From Siphonodentalium dalli (lineage: Eukaryota; Mollusca; Scaphopoda; Gadilida; Siphonodentaliidae), in NCBI GenBank assembly GCA_032622095.1, contig CP136063.1, positions 282,095,426-282,159,425 on the forward strand: 64,000 nt of DNA, in the 5' to 3' direction. Both the position numbers and the translations under genes were made by a program. Below are positions 31,395-42,929 of this stretch, in pieces (position 1 is the first letter of the stretch; every line of letters begins with the position of its first letter). Under the pieces are notes generated by a model that was given only the letters and a program-made list of their open reading frames with translations, ran no database searches and had not been told where the DNA came from.

Positions 31395-31569
31395 GATGAA
31401 ATGGCATGGACTCAAATCATACTGCACATTAAATTACGAGAAACTGCATCAGTGCAGTCCGGTGAGTGTAATCATCAGAGCTCATCTATTTTCTTTCTGC
31501 TTTGACGTTGATCATGCATCAAGCTTTACTTTGAAGGTGTTCCAATGTAATTTCATGGTTTACTACATA

Positions 31570-31877
31570 CATTAATGCCCTAAATAATCGACTCCTTAAC
31601 CACAGCAGAATTATGGGTAATTTTTCAGGATTCAGTCGGAAATATGGCTTGTTGCCATTCATCGGAAAGATGCCCTAAGTAATCTACTTATTAACCACAT
31701 CAGAATTATGGGTAACTTTTCAGGATTTAGTCGGAAATATGGCTTGTTGCCATTCATCGGAATGCTTTCACTGAGAGCTTTCCAATAAATGGCAACAAGC
31801 CATATTTCCGACTAAATCCTGAAAAGTTACCCATAATTCAGCGGTGGTTAAGGAGTCGATTATTTAGGGCATTACTA
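31570..31877. mobile_element. M5, M element with duplicated left arm
   Basis: The left arm (ATGCCCTAAATAATCGACTC to CATCGGAAAG) is followed by a second left arm starting ATGCCCTAAGTAATCTAC, then one right arm ending ATTACTA. It is flanked by TA. Confidence 0.85.
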
Positions 31878-31879
31878 TA

Positions 31880-33190
31880 AATCTGAATAAACCAAACCTT
31901 ACAATACACACACATGAATATCATAAACATATCAGCTGATCATATGAACAATAAATATTTGTATGTTGCTCGGGGATGAAATAACCCTGCCAGGCTGTCT
32001 TCTTGCCATCCCTGATGGTATACATGTAGGTATTGCTACTATAATGTGTTTGAAGATGACGAATGTGAGCATTCATCTCCATGTGAGTGCACAGACAATC
32101 ATTGCGTGTGGGAATAATATCAAGGGTGTGTTACAGCCACAGTTGAATTTGATGGGTACGGATCCTGGACCTTTGATGAATTTGCTCACAACATTAGGTA
32201 AATGGATGCTGGTTTTGCATGGTCACGGGGAAGGTAATGGAACCACTGAACTAAATGGTTTCCCATAGGCGACAGTGTTAATGTTTCGGCCAAATTCACT
32301 GGAGTGGCCTGTAAATTCACTGAATTGAAGTCTACAGGCCAATTTACCCAGCTGGATTGACACCAGTTTATCACCAAAATGCAAGAAAAATCATAGGTCA
32401 TGTGTTTAATTGTTAAAATAAATCCCCAAGTGTACGACGGGGCTATCCCACAGCCAAATTTGATCTGGAAAAACCCAGCATCTAGTTAAATAAATTCCCA
32501 CTCCCAAAAATCCCTTCCTCTATTAATTCACCAGTTTAAATTATTTAGATATGATGTACAAATCGAATAAACACGATGTCATCCTTTAAAAACTTGTCAC
32601 ATGTATCAGGACCTTCACCTATATCTTCTACGGTGTACTCGCTCCCCGACTGGAACACATTTAGCTCCTTGATTCTTAATTGAATGAGGTCATGGGGGAA
32701 ATATCACACATGAGTGACACACTATAATGCATGTGAGACAGTTAATATATGTACATAATATATGTACATAATTGGCTGTGAGATATGGAGGGAAGGATAT
32801 ATATATATATACGTATATGTAGAGATAATTTGCAATAGGTACAATACAGATTATCCCATAAACCTATTATTATCCCATCACAGGGCATACTAGTATATTA
32901 CTTACCTCATTGCCATAATCCACCCTATTAATACCAATAACGGAGAATGCAATCCAGTCTACAAGGTAATTTGTCCCCATTAGGATAATACCCACCAACA
33001 ACTCACCAGTTCAGTTGAGGTACTCATTAAATCTGGGATTGGAATTCCGGCTTCCAGTGCCTATTTCAGTTCCAAATGCCTTGAAATCCACACATATAAG
33101 GTGGGCTAGAGATTATATGCCTGTTCTTGATTGGGCAAAACTCATAAGCTCTGGTATCATCACTGGTAATGGCAATAACCTGCAGTAAAT
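31880..33190. other. Gene-free stretch, nothing recognised
   Basis: A 101-codon frame at 31963-32268 has no domain and no splice support. A local inverted pair (GGCCTGTAAATTCACTG / CTACAGGCCAATTTAC) lies at about 32299-32345, and (TA)n occurs near 32799-32820. Confidence 0.45.
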
Positions 33191-33200
33191 TATAGACACT

Positions 33201-33647
33201 GGAGCCTGCAAATAGCGTGTCTGTCATTTGCAGAATGAGGTCCCAAGAGGGTGAATTTAGTGATGCTATCCCGCATAGCGGGCTAGCATCACTAAATTCA
33301 CCCTCTGGGAACCTCATTCTGCTTAGGCCATCAACTGCTATGGTAGACCTAGAATCAGAATGAAGTTCCCAGTTGAAGTTGGTGATGTTCACCCATTGGG
33401 CACCTCGATTATGTATTTTATCTTCTGCAAATTAGGGGATATATAGTAACTTCCCAGAAGGGAAAAAGTAACTAAAACCAATGTTAATTTGATACAATAG
33501 ATACTTCCCAGAAGATGAGGCCTAAGCAGAATGAGGTCTCCAGAGGGTGAATTTGGTGATGCTAGCCCGCTGTGTGGGATAGCATCACTAAATTCACCCT
33601 CCGGGGACCTCATTCTGCAAATGACAGACACGCTATTTGCAGGCTTG
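33201..33647. mobile_element. P8, complete P element, middle inverted
   Basis: The ends are GGAGCCTGCAAATAGCGTG (two changes) and CGCTATTTGCAGGCTTG. The flanks TAGACACT (33193-33200) and TAGCTACT (33648-33655) match at 6 of 8. Compared with P6 the non-coding middle lies in the opposite orientation. Confidence 0.85.
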
Positions 33648-33655
33648 TAGCTACT

Positions 33656-35420
33656 GGATATCTTTTTTTTTAGCCTTTCTATAGTTAATTAACCTTCTAT
33701 GACTGGAGCTTCCTGATATTTTGCGACAACCCTGTGCTAATATGATCATGTACGTAAACGTAATTTTCGCCCGCTTGTTACTGTTCATGGGATTATCGGA
33801 TGAATTGTTATCTTTATAGAAGGATTTGATAAACCCTAAGGGTGGATACACACATGCCTGTAATCTCTATAATTATCGTGTATTTGGCGTTTTACATGGA
33901 TCATACAGACGATGTAATATGTGTCCACTGACAACCCAATCATTGCCTACGTGTTGAACGCACTGAGTTTTAGTTCCAATTAAGTCGGAATGTAGATAAG
34001 TCGTTATCTTGGACCGAGTCGCCAGGCCACTTAAAATAATTGTTCGTGGGATAACCCATATGGTAGACTTTCTATTTAAATAATTACCAGTCCTCTCTTA
34101 TTTATAGCAGTGGTGGATCAGGATTTTCCCGACGCATGCATGGGCTATATATGACCCCGAAAGCAACCAGGCGGGGGTGGCTAACTCTGAGCTATTTAAG
34201 TAAAACATATCATATTGTACCTTCTTGCCCAGATTATTCCGACCGATACATTCAACTAAGTCCCTTAGCGATTTGAAGCTTTCGAGACCCCACCCGAACA
34301 AGCATCATGGTTGAAAAAATGTTCTACATCAAGCCTGTATATGCCAGACGTATGGCTTCTGGTGGTCGTGCATTAATAAAATGCCAGATATCACACAGAC
34401 TTGGCTAATTTCCGCATCCGTGAGAGAAGACATGTTTTGGACTGGCGTAAATGTACTGATAGAAGACAATTTGACTTCGCTTAGCACTGCTCACTTGTCT
34501 GGCCTGTTAACAATGAACCGCTCGCGCGCAGGTGATTAATGTTATCAATTATTGGTGTGGCCATGTAAAATACATGTATTTTACATACAGAAATTACATG
34601 CATGTGTGTATCCATCCTAATTATAATGGGACACAAGAAAATGATATATACAATGTATGTAAATAATCACATATAACGTAAATGTGGATATTTAGCCTGC
34701 CATGTAATACGAGTCTCAGCTGTCTGGCCATCGACGCAGTCATGTCTGGAATTTTGCGCGCCGGTGTAGGTAGTGACGTCATGATGTACGTCCTGATGTC
34801 ATGACGCCTTTACTGGTTTCCCAAGAAGCAATCTTAAAATGACTCTGCGATCTTTCAATCGGAACTTAAAGTTTCCGTTTGTCGGCCTTGAACATTGAGA
34901 ATAGTTCATCAATTTTTTAGGCGGAAATACCGTTAGAAAATTGAAGATAATATGTAAACGGCCAGCAAGGTCGCTAGATTCCTCTTTTGTGGTAAATATT
35001 TTTAATAATTTTATGAAATATGTAAACAAAACTTTTTCATGAAATTTAACTTTTTTGTTAACCAGAGCTTTTGTTCAATTTACATTCACTTTTTGAAAAT
35101 ATATTTGGCTTTAGGAGCACGATGTTCCTACATATGATGAAGTATAGCTAACAGTTGCTAGATCAAAGTCTTTTATTTTTGCCCTAGAGCATTTTGCCCA
35201 ATTACACATTTCGAGGTGGCATTAATCAATACAAAATGGCGACCGTTGCCAACAATAGAATTTTGGACTCCGCTGACCCTGGCTGACCCTTCAGTTATGA
35301 ATAAATTATCCTATATTAGGTGATTTCAATTTATTTTTAGATTGGGCCGAAAAAGTCGATTAGTATATATCTCATATTCGCATACGTATACCCTGGTCGC
35401 CTTGCCGCGGGAGAGCGGGC
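33656..35420. other. Gene-free stretch, nothing recognised
   Basis: This is the longest interval without recognised repeats. CAGTGGTGGATCAGGATTTT at 34109 resembles one end of a known type of hAT terminal repeat but no partner was found. No exon with convincing coding character was found. Confidence 0.5.
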
Positions 35421-35425
35421 GCTAT

Positions 35426-35645
35426 AATGTCATTCTATTAAATATGCAAGTCTCCCATAGGGAGCCTCGCATAGGGAGCCTCGCATATATAAGAGAATAA
35501 ATTGGCCTAACAATATTTACCTTGAACTGGTAAGCCAGTGCATTCTCTTATATATGCGAGGCTCCCTATGGGAGACCCGCATATATAAGAGAATGCACCG
35601 TCACAGGATCTTTATTGCTGCAGCACAGCTCCCGTCATGAAAGTG
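35426..35645 (-). mobile_element. C4, C-family MITE (inverted)
   Basis: It has two hairpins with CTCCCTATGGGAG centres, then GATCTTTATTGCTGCAGCAC and CCCGTCATGAAAGTG followed by TTAA (35646-35649). Within the first hairpin the 14-bp segment CATAGGGAGCCTCG is tandemly duplicated. Confidence 0.82.
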
Positions 35646-35881
35646 TTAAGTGTGTGTATCACCAGGAATGTAATTTTTAAATTTCGAAGTACAACTCTGA
35701 AGAAGGTCATGGGGCTGAAACTATGCTAAAATGAGCGTTTTAGTCAGGTTTTAAATTTCCAACAAAGATTTGATGTCGTCAAACATGGGTTTTTAAATTA
35801 ATTATTTTAAGAGTTGTTTGACAGTTTTGTTAATGTTAGAGAAAGCAATGAAAATAAATCAACTGAATGAATGATCTTGAG

Positions 35882-36433
35882 TAGGGCCCTGCGAATCGGC
35901 ATTTTCGAATCAAATCTCGAATCGAATCAGCCAAATGATTTTGAATCACATCGAATCTCGAATCAAATCAATGCATCATGTATAATAATTGTGAAGATGA
36001 AGATAATACATGACTCAGAGGCCATATCAATATCAATTTGCTCACTTCGTAATGAAGTTAAATGATTGTCACTATTTGTCAGTATACAATGTAAATATAT
36101 CTATAAATGAATCAACATCATGTCTAACCAATTAAATTCGCATTCTTTGTGGCCATCTCTGTTATACAATTATGAAACAGTATCAGAAGCAATATTGAAT
36201 TTTAAGCCAGAAAGCAATCGCCAAGTTGACATATGTATGAAATTTTGCTAGATCAGTTACATAAGTCTTACAATGATTTGGTGGTCTATAGTATAGCTCA
36301 GTTGATGTTCCTTATATGCGTTGATATCATAATATATCTTCGCAAAAAAGCAATGAGGTCCATTGAAGTATTGAGAATGCAGCTGGTGCTAATGTATCGA
36401 ATCAGATGAAAGATTCTGAATCACAGGGCCCGA
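35882..36433. mobile_element. hAT-like MITE with perfect 8-bp duplication (552 bp)
   Basis: The ends TAGGGCCCTGCGAATC and the inverse of GATTCTGAATCACAGGGCCCGA agree at about 12 of 14 positions. A perfect duplication ATCTTGAG lies at 35874-35881 and 36434-36441. The interior is AATC/GATT-rich near the ends and has no transposase. Confidence 0.85.
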
Positions 36434-36700
36434 ATCTTGAGCCAAATGAATACATTGTGTCTCGGATACTGTTTGAACCTGAGGAAATATCTAATATTTG
36501 CCAAAGCTATTAGTGCTGAAATAAGCCATCCCTACGCCGTGTTAAAATATGTGACGAGACACTGAGTATATTGATTATGCATCCATCGGCTGATTAACCA
36601 AAAGATATATCCAATCGGATTCCTCTTGAGTCATCAATGAAGTTGCTGATGCCTGTGACATCCAACATACCATGCATTATATCAATGTGTCTATTATTAA

Positions 36701-37156
36701 CCTTTTTAGTGCCAGGTCCGATTTTTGTATCAACCCATATACCCTGTGCCAATGCATTCTCTTATATATGCAAGTCGACCATAGGTCGCCTCGCATATAT
36801 AAGAGAATGCATTGGCCTAACAATTTTTCATCATTTGTTATTATTTTGTACAATTTTTTACAATTTTAATAATTTTTTCTTATATTCTACTCTCTTTCAG
36901 TGCCAGACTTATTTGGTAGGTTTAGTGCCAGGGAATCTTACGTTTTTCATGGGCATCAAAATTATTACTATGAATACTTGGTGATAGTTTTGAGTTATAA
37001 CATGCCCCTAAGGTTTTATCCAGTTTGTTTTTAAATTCGCTATTGCATGCTTAAGTATACCCAAAACAAATTCAACCCAAAATTTACATTTTTTTAGGGC
37101 CGATTTTACAGACCGTAAATTAGGGCCGATGAGATCGGCCCCTGGCACTGAAAGGG
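36701..37156 (+). mobile_element. B7, long-form piggyBac-like MITE
   Basis: TTAA is present at 36697-36700 and 37157-37160. It matches B6 in inverse orientation, including the ACGTTTTTCATG block. A short segment near 36890 (CTCTCTTTCAGTGCCAGAC) repeats the terminal motif internally. Confidence 0.9.
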
Positions 37157-37160
37157 TTAA

Positions 37161-37450
37161 AGGCTGTCAAGATGAACTCCACCAATATATAGGTCAATAT
37201 AGAAAAAAAGCTAGATTATCATCCTTCCCCAACTAATTTTTTTTTTTTTTTAATATAATTTTTATTGAAACAGTCAGATGATTTTGCAAACAATGAATGG
37301 TTTTACATGTTGGATATGGTAGATAATATTCATCTGATACATACATTCAGGCATATACACTCCCTCATGCGCTCCTACTGTTAAACACTAATTTTGGTCA
37401 TTTACTCAAAATTCTTTTTTTGCATTATCTTATAATGTTAAATGTTAAAG
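37161..37450. other. Gene-free stretch, nothing recognised
   Basis: It holds a poly-T run near 37239 and otherwise unrecognised AT-rich sequence. Confidence 0.4.
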
Positions 37451-37454
37451 TATA

Positions 37455-37685
37455 CATTTTTCATGACGGGAGTTGCGGTGGTGCAGCATTAAAGATCCTG
37501 TGCCATTCATTCTCTTACTAGTAAAAATGTGTGTCTCCTATATGGAGCCTCAGATATACAAGAGAATGCACTGGCTTACAAGGTCAAGGTAAATATTGTT
37601 AAGTCAGTGTATTGTCCTCCCTATGGGAGATGCACATATATAAGAGAATACATTGGCACAGGGTATTCACAAAATTTCAGGTGTT
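37455..37685 (+). mobile_element. C5, decayed C-family MITE
   Basis: TTCATGACGGGAGTTGCGGTG, GCATTAAAGATCCTGTGCCA, decayed hairpins and ACAGGGTATTCACAAAATTTC are present. Neither end retains a clear TTAA-CCCT junction. Confidence 0.7.
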
Positions 37686-37689
37686 AATA

Positions 37690-38290
37690 ACAAAAATTAA
37701 AAATGTCTTATATATTTCATTATTACTAGTACTATTAAAGTTAATAGTGTATCAACTAACTCTATTTCAATTTGGGCAATTTCAAAACACAATATGTAAT
37801 ATCTGATTCTGGGACATCCCACTCAGTGACAACCAATGTGAGTGATGGTACAAACTAAGGAAGTCGAAAAACAAGACGAAATGCAGATAATATTGATTGT
37901 ACATCCGCGGATTAATCAAAATAGATCACTGATATTACTCTAGTGTCGTGAAATTGCTGGTGTCTGCGACATTAATATAGCATGCATTATATCAACGTGT
38001 CTACGGCCTGACAAGATGAAATCCCCTCTGTACAGGCACTGACCCATCCCCCATCAGGATAACTAATAATTAATGAGTCAATCGGTGTGTTATTCGCCCA
38101 TTTAAGAATAATTAATGCGAGTGCACGTTTCCATGACAAATAACTGCTTTGATTCTTTATTGTGGACATGCTTTACCATGCAACAGCTCAGGGACCCCAT
38201 GAGTCAGCAAAGAACAAAAATTACATCAATGAATGCTGATGTCTGCACTGTAGGAATGTATAATGAAGACATGTGAATCTGATTGTTATC
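37690..38290. other. Gene-free stretch, nothing recognised
   Basis: GCATTATATCAACGTGTCTA near 37983 is very similar to GCATTATATCAATGTGTCTA near 36673, and the preceding 60 bases are also alike (weak dispersed repeat). No genes were seen. Confidence 0.45.
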
Positions 38291-38299
38291 AGATATTAA

Positions 38300-38551
38300 C
38301 ACTTTCATGACGGGAGCTGCGCTGGTGCAGCATTAAGATCCTGTGCCAGTGCATTCTCTTATATATGTGAGTCTCTCATAGGGAGCCTTGCATATATAAG
38401 AGAATGCACTGGCTTAAAAGATCAAGGTAATTATTGTTAGGCCAATGCATTATCCTATATATGCGAGGCACCCAGAGGCACCCTATATATAAGAGAATGC
38501 ATTGGGCACAGGGTTTTCGCAAAAATTCAGGAAACTGCAGTCATGAAAGGG
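38300..38551 (+). mobile_element. C6, reference C element
   Basis: TTAA is present at 38296-38299 and 38552-38555. Landmarks are ATGACGGGAGCTGCGCTGG, hairpin 1, GATCAAGGTAATTATTG, hairpin 2, GGGTTTTCGC and CAGTCATGAAAGGG. The site after hairpin 1 reads GGCTTAAAAG, the TTAA used by A1 in C1. Confidence 0.9.
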
Positions 38552-38593
38552 TTAAGGATATAGAGTCATCACAATTAATACTAGTGTATAATA

Positions 38594-38806
38594 CAGTAAT
38601 GCTCTAAGTAATCGACTTCTTAACCACAGCAGAATTATGGGTAACTTTTCAGGATTTAGTCGGAAATATGGCTTGTTGCCATTCATTGGAAAGCTCTCCC
38701 CGAGAGCTTTCCGATGAATGACAACAAGCCATATTTCCGACTAAATCCTGAAAAGTTACCCATAATTCTGCTGTGGTTAAGAAGTCGATTACTTAGAGCA
38801 TTACTG
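38594..38806. mobile_element. M6, complete palindromic MITE
   Basis: This 213-bp palindrome is flanked by TA. Its arms meet at AAAGCTCTCCCCGAGAGCTTT. The arms are nearly identical, suggesting recent origin or arm homogenisation. Confidence 0.92.
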
Positions 38807-38991
38807 TAGCTCATCTTCAAAGATGTATATCCAGCAATTTCATATAAATGTATCCCTAGGGCAATATAGGCTTCTATAGTTATTGTATGTAATTATGAGT
38901 TACAGAATAGTTGTCAGAACCAACAGCAGTCAACATTTTCAGGAATTGTTTTACCATCACAAAATTATAAATAGTCCTTAACCCTTTCATG

Positions 38992-39319
38992 ATGGGAGCT
39001 GCGTTGGTGCAGCATTAAAGATCCTGTGCTAGTGCATTCTCTTATATATGCAAGTCTTCCATAGGGAGCCTCGCATAAATAAGAAAATTCACTGCCTTAC
39101 AACGTCAATGTAAATAATGTTAGGCCAATGTATTTCATATTAAAAATGATAAAATTGTCAAAGAATGTAGAAAAATATTATAAAATTGTTAAAAAAAATT
39201 TTTTAGGCCAATGCATTCTCTTATATATGCGAGGCCCCTTATGTGAGACTCGCATATATAAGAGAATGCATTGTCACAGGGTTTTAGCAAAATTTCAGGA
39301 AGCTTCAGTCATAGTAAGG
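38992..39319 (+). mobile_element. C7, C-family MITE with expanded spacer
   Basis: TTAA is present at 38988-38991. The ends are CCCTTTCATGATGGGAGC and a decayed right end CAGTCATAGTAAGG. A second spacer of the A/N type (ATTAAAAATGATAAAATTGTC ... TTTTTTAGGCC) sits before the last hairpin, so this copy mixes C and N features. Confidence 0.75.
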
Positions 39320-39339
39320 TTTTCTCATTCATCGCCAAG

Positions 39340-39431
39340 CCCCCAGTAAATTATGTCATCGCCCCCAGTAAATTATGTCATCGCCCCCAGTAAATTACTA
39401 AATTATGTCATCGCCCCCAGTAAATTATGTT
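39340..39431 (+). repeat. 22-bp tandem repeat, about four units
   Basis: The unit is GCCCCCAGTAAATTATGTCA plus TC. The third unit has an extra ACTAAATT. Confidence 0.9.
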
Positions 39432-39692
39432 GGTCAGCAGTTTATAGCCCCCTGTAACGACATCATGACGTTATATGATTGTTCTTCTCAGTTCTACTGG
39501 CTTTATTAGGAATTACCGGTCTGTCATTGGAGTGCGTATATAGTTTGTCTGAAACACAGTTAGAGCGATTGTGAATACCTTTAAAAGAGTGACCTCATTC
39601 CATGGGATAGTTCGCACAAGTTTTTTTTGGGACTGGAGCTTATTTAGTTTCAGATACGTGTCTGAATTATCCATTGTGGTCGCTTGGACATA

Positions 39693-39797
39693 CAGTAATG
39701 CTCTAATTAATGGACCTCTTAACCACAGCAGAATTATGGGTAACTTTTCAGGATTTAGTCGGAAATATGGCTTGTTGCCATTCATCGGAAAGCTCTC
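39693..39797 (+). mobile_element. M7, left half of an M element
   Basis: The left arm CAGTAATGCTCTAATTAATG to CGGAAAGCTCTC is preceded by TA. The right arm is missing. Confidence 0.8.
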
Positions 39798-39799
39798 TT

Positions 39800-40560
39800 G
39801 GTGTATTATATAACTGCATGAAGATTATTCACTTGTTTTAAATTATGCGCTAAGATATGAGTTCCAAGATCATTGTTATTTTGTTTTTTTGAGAATATCG
39901 AAACACAGAATAGCCGTCAAGCGAAACACGTAATCAAAACTGAAGTATTCCAGTCATCGAAGTATTATTTTTGATAATTGACAGGTCTATTCGTGAGTTT
40001 ATAACTGTAATTTTTGTTCGAATTGTTATTGTTATCCAAAAGTATCTCTAATGACAGTTAGTTAGCTTTTATTTGGGGGGGGGGCATCTAGTATACTATC
40101 CTTCTTCGTTATCATTCTTTTCATTGCTCAGCAAAATATTTACTCCTTCCCAAGTTGAGCTACAGTATCATTCACACTTTCATTGATACATGTGCAGGGT
40201 CAACCCAGGGCCAGTGCGATTTGTTAACACTGAGGCCTATGTAAATTATTTGGTGTATTGTAACCATATACAGCCTTCCAAAAAAAAAAAAAATCCTACA
40301 TATCTATGCAGATAGAACAAATTGGGTAGCGTGACTGCAAACAGCTCTATTTAATAGTTGCCCTACAAATGAAAAATTGACCATTACAGTAGGGATCGAT
40401 TTAATGTTTTAAATTTGTATAGAATTTTGCAGCAGTGGGTAGATTTTGTATAGCGTTACCTACCAATACATGTTTTTTCATTGTAAATTGGTTAGCAGAA
40501 GTTAAATCGAGCCCTGATTACAGAGTATATTTATTAGAACTAAAATTGGAGAATCCTTAC
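39800..40560. other. Intron or intergenic, one dispersed repeat
   Basis: Positions 40193-40275 (GTGCAGGGTCAACCC, GATTTGTTAACACTGAGGCC, TTTGGTGTATTGTAACCA) match 58663-58748, with the second copy holding an extra 20 bases. If 40592-40796 is an internal exon, this is its upstream intron. Confidence 0.5.
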
Positions 40561-40591
40561 CTGAATTACATTATCTTTTGCTATTTTTCAG

Positions 40592-40796
40592 TCTGACAAT
40601 GGTCCACTATCATCTCCATCATCTGCTTCATTGTCATGGCGTCGAGATTCCGAGGAGTGTCCACTCGGGCTTCCTGGTAGCTTGCGGAGACTTCAGCGAA
40701 CACTTTCCGAGGATAATCGCCAGCGTCGGAGAGAGAGCATGCCGTGTCAGGGAATGATTCATCAGCATTCAACACCCAGTCCCCACCTAGCCCACA
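40592..40796 (+). CDS. Candidate internal exon 1 of an unidentified gene (205 bp)
   Basis: The acceptor is a T-rich tract ending CTATTTTTCAG and the donor is GTAAGT at 40797. One frame is open throughout: it begins SDNGPLSSPSSASLSWRRD, continues LPGSLRRLQRTLSEDNRQRR and ends TPSPHLAH plus one base (phase 0 in, phase 1 out). The sequence is Ser/Arg/Pro-rich and looks like a disordered regulatory linker; RRRESM fits a basophilic-kinase consensus (R-R-x-S). It is GC-richer than its surroundings. I do not recognise the protein. The spliced codon A|GT joins perfectly with 47182. The opposite-strand frame at 40581-40841 lacks such splice sites. Confidence 0.62.
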
Positions 40797-40929
40797 GTAA
40801 GTTATATTATCACATCTCACAAGAGGATAACAATCGTACACTACTCAGAACAGTTAAAGACATATTATGTATTTGTTTGGGTGCGTGAAACTGATAAATT
40901 AATATTCTGGCATTATGCCAAATGGAGAA

Positions 40930-41231
40930 ATGTAACATTCTACTAAACATCGCAGAAATTTTCAAAGAAATCGACCATACCACCCCATAGAAAACATCGT
41001 CTGAACTACTCTCAATTGTAAATATTTACATCTCGATTCGGGACGCAACTATCATCGATAAACTAACACAAATAATTTTGCCAACGAGAGTCATTGCGTG
41101 TAATTAATATATAAGAATCACGCTGTGTGTTGCCAATTTGGATTAATATTTGTAAAAAGTACAATACTTTGAACAAGACTGTTCTCAATTTCTATTTGAG
41201 AACCCGATCTGAGTGTTTCACATCACTTTAA
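40930..41231 (-). repeat. L1 repeat family, copy 2 (inverted)
   Basis: In reverse complement it matches 20799-21179: AAAGTGATGTGAAACACTC, ACTCTCGTTGGCAAAATTAT, GATGTTTTCTATGGGGTGG. It lies in the putative 6.4 kb intron. Confidence 0.7.
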
Positions 41232-41242
41232 CTCTTGTTTAA

Positions 41243-41698
41243 CCCTTTACCCAACAGAACGGCCCTGTGCCAATGCATTCTCTTATATATGCGAGTCGAC
41301 CATAGGTCGCCTCGCATATATAAGAGAATGCATTGGCTTAACACATATTAAAAATGATAAAATTGTCAAAGAATGTAGAAAAATATTATAAAAATTGTTA
41401 AAAAATGTAAGAAAAAATTATAAAATTGTTAAAGAATGTAAGAAAAAATGGTAAAAAGTGTTAAAAAATAATTTTTTTAGGCCAATGCATTCTCTTATAT
41501 ATGCGAGGCGACCTATGGTCGACTCGCATATATAAGAGAATGCATTGGCACAGGGCATAACTGTAACCATCACAATGTGGTCAATGAACCGGTTCCAATG
41601 ATATCCATATTTGTATGGTGTTATTGAGACAGACCGAAGATATTTTAGGCTGTTGAAGCTTTATTTGGGCATTTTTGGCCGGTTTGTTGGGTAAAGGG
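41243..41698 (-). mobile_element. A4, piggyBac-like MITE (inverted), long spacer
   Basis: TTAA is present at 41239-41242 and 41699-41702. The spacer between the hairpins holds two extra copies of an AAAATTGTTAAAGAATGTAA motif, making this the longest uninterrupted A copy (456 bp). Confidence 0.92.
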
Positions 41699-41714
41699 TT
41701 AATTAAGAGATTTA

Positions 41715-41795
41715 TCCCACAGGGAGTCTCACACAGATGGAAGCATGCACTGCAGAGTGTCGTCTGCTCCAGTCTATGTGGGGCTCTATAAAGGG
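41715..41795. mobile_element. I1, very short TTAA-type MITE
   Basis: The ends are CCCACAGGGAGTCTCACAC and GTGGGGCTCTATAAAGGG, with TTAA at the right (41796-41799) and TTAT at the left. The centre holds GAGTGTCGTCTGCTC. It is related to I2 at 47506-47585. Confidence 0.65.
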
Positions 41796-41799
41796 TTAA

Positions 41800-42045
41800 T
41801 CAGGGACCAGCCTAGAGAATTCAAATTGGGAGAAGTCACATCTCACTTTCTGATTAGAGAGAGTCTGCGTTCAGACAAAAAAAAAATGAAATATTTCGTC
41901 TGATTCCTTCTCCATACAAAAAACAGTACTCCATTGAAACCTTAGTACTTATTTTGAATGCGGAAGAAATCAGACGATCAAACGGGGAAGTAATCAAGAC
42001 GATCAAACGGGGAAGTAATCAGACGATCAAACGGATGTTCTATTC
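41800..42045. other. Gene-free stretch with 25-bp tandem units
   Basis: Near 41975-42030 the motif AATCAGACGATCAAACGGGG recurs three times. GGGACCAGCCTAGAGA with GGGAGAAGTCACATCTCACTT near 41808-41850 is related to sequences near 53640 and 56648. Confidence 0.5.
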
Positions 42046-42052
42046 GACTTAA

Positions 42053-42833
42053 CCCTTTACCAAACAAACCGGCCAAAACCGGCCAAATAAAGCTTCAACG
42101 GCCTAAAATATCTTCGGTCTGTCTCAATAGAACCATACAAATATGGATATCATTGGAACCGGCTCCTTGACCACATTGTGATAGTTACAGTTATACCCTG
42201 TGCCAATGCATTCTCTTATATATGCGAGTCGACCATAGGTCGCCTCGCATATATAAGAGAATGCATTGGCCTAAAAAAAAATCTTTTTTTAACACTTTTT
42301 ACCATTTTTTCTTACATTCTTTAACAATTTTTAATGTGTTAACCCTTTACCCAACAAACCGGCCAAAACCGGCCAAATAAAGCTTCAACAGCCTAAAATA
42401 TCTTCGGTCTGTCTCAATAGAACCATACACATATGGGTATCATTGGAACCGGCTCCTTGACCACATTGTGATAGTTACAGTTATGCCCTGTGCCAATGCA
42501 TTCTCTTATATATGCGAGTCGACCATAGGTCGCCTCGCATATATAAGAGAATGCATTGGCCTAAAAAAAATCTTTTTTTAACACTTTTTACCATTTTTTC
42601 TTACATTCTTTAACAATTTTATAATTTTTAATGTGTTAAGCCAATGCATTCTCTTATATATGCGAGGCGACCTATGATCGACTCGCATATATAAGAGAAT
42701 GCATTGGCACAGGGCCCTTCTGTTGGGTAAAGGGTTAAGCCAATGCATTCTCTTATATATGCGAGGCGACCTATGGTCGACTCGCATATATAAGAGAATG
42801 CATTGGCACAGGGCCCTTCTGTTGGGTAAAGGG
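42053..42833 (+). mobile_element. A5, A element split by another A element
   Basis: The outer TTAAs are at 42049-42052 and 42834-42837. Left part and hairpin 1 run to AATGTG at 42338, followed by TTAA, the inner copy, TTAA, then hairpin 2 and the A right end. Every A copy has TTAAGCCAATG at this point, so the family's own spacer supplied the target. Confidence 0.93.
42343..42734 (+). mobile_element. Inner A element nested in A5 (392 bp)
   Basis: This complete A copy is flanked by the duplicated TTAA at 42339-42342 and 42735-42738. It is almost identical to A2, consistent with recent movement. Hairpin 2 has one centre change (CTATGATCG). Confidence 0.93.
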
Positions 42834-42881
42834 TTAAGGGAAGTCATAAAATGCTGAAAATTTAGGGAGAAGTGGAACATA

Positions 42882-42927
42882 CAGTAATACCCTAACTAAT
42901 CGACTCCTTAACCACAGCAGAATTACA
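42882..42927 (+). mobile_element. M8, terminal fragment of an M element
   Basis: CAGTAATACCCTAACTAATC continues to CACAGCAGAATTA and then stops. It is preceded by TA. Confidence 0.7.
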
Positions 42928-42929
42928 GT

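Noticed and set aside
31963-32268. 101-codon + strand frame with hydrophobic stretches
   Set aside because: There is no known motif, no splice context, and overlapping frames on the other strand are similarly open.
34109-34135. CAGTGGTGGATCAGG, resembling a hAT terminal repeat
   Set aside because: No inverse partner or 8-bp duplication was found within several kilobases.
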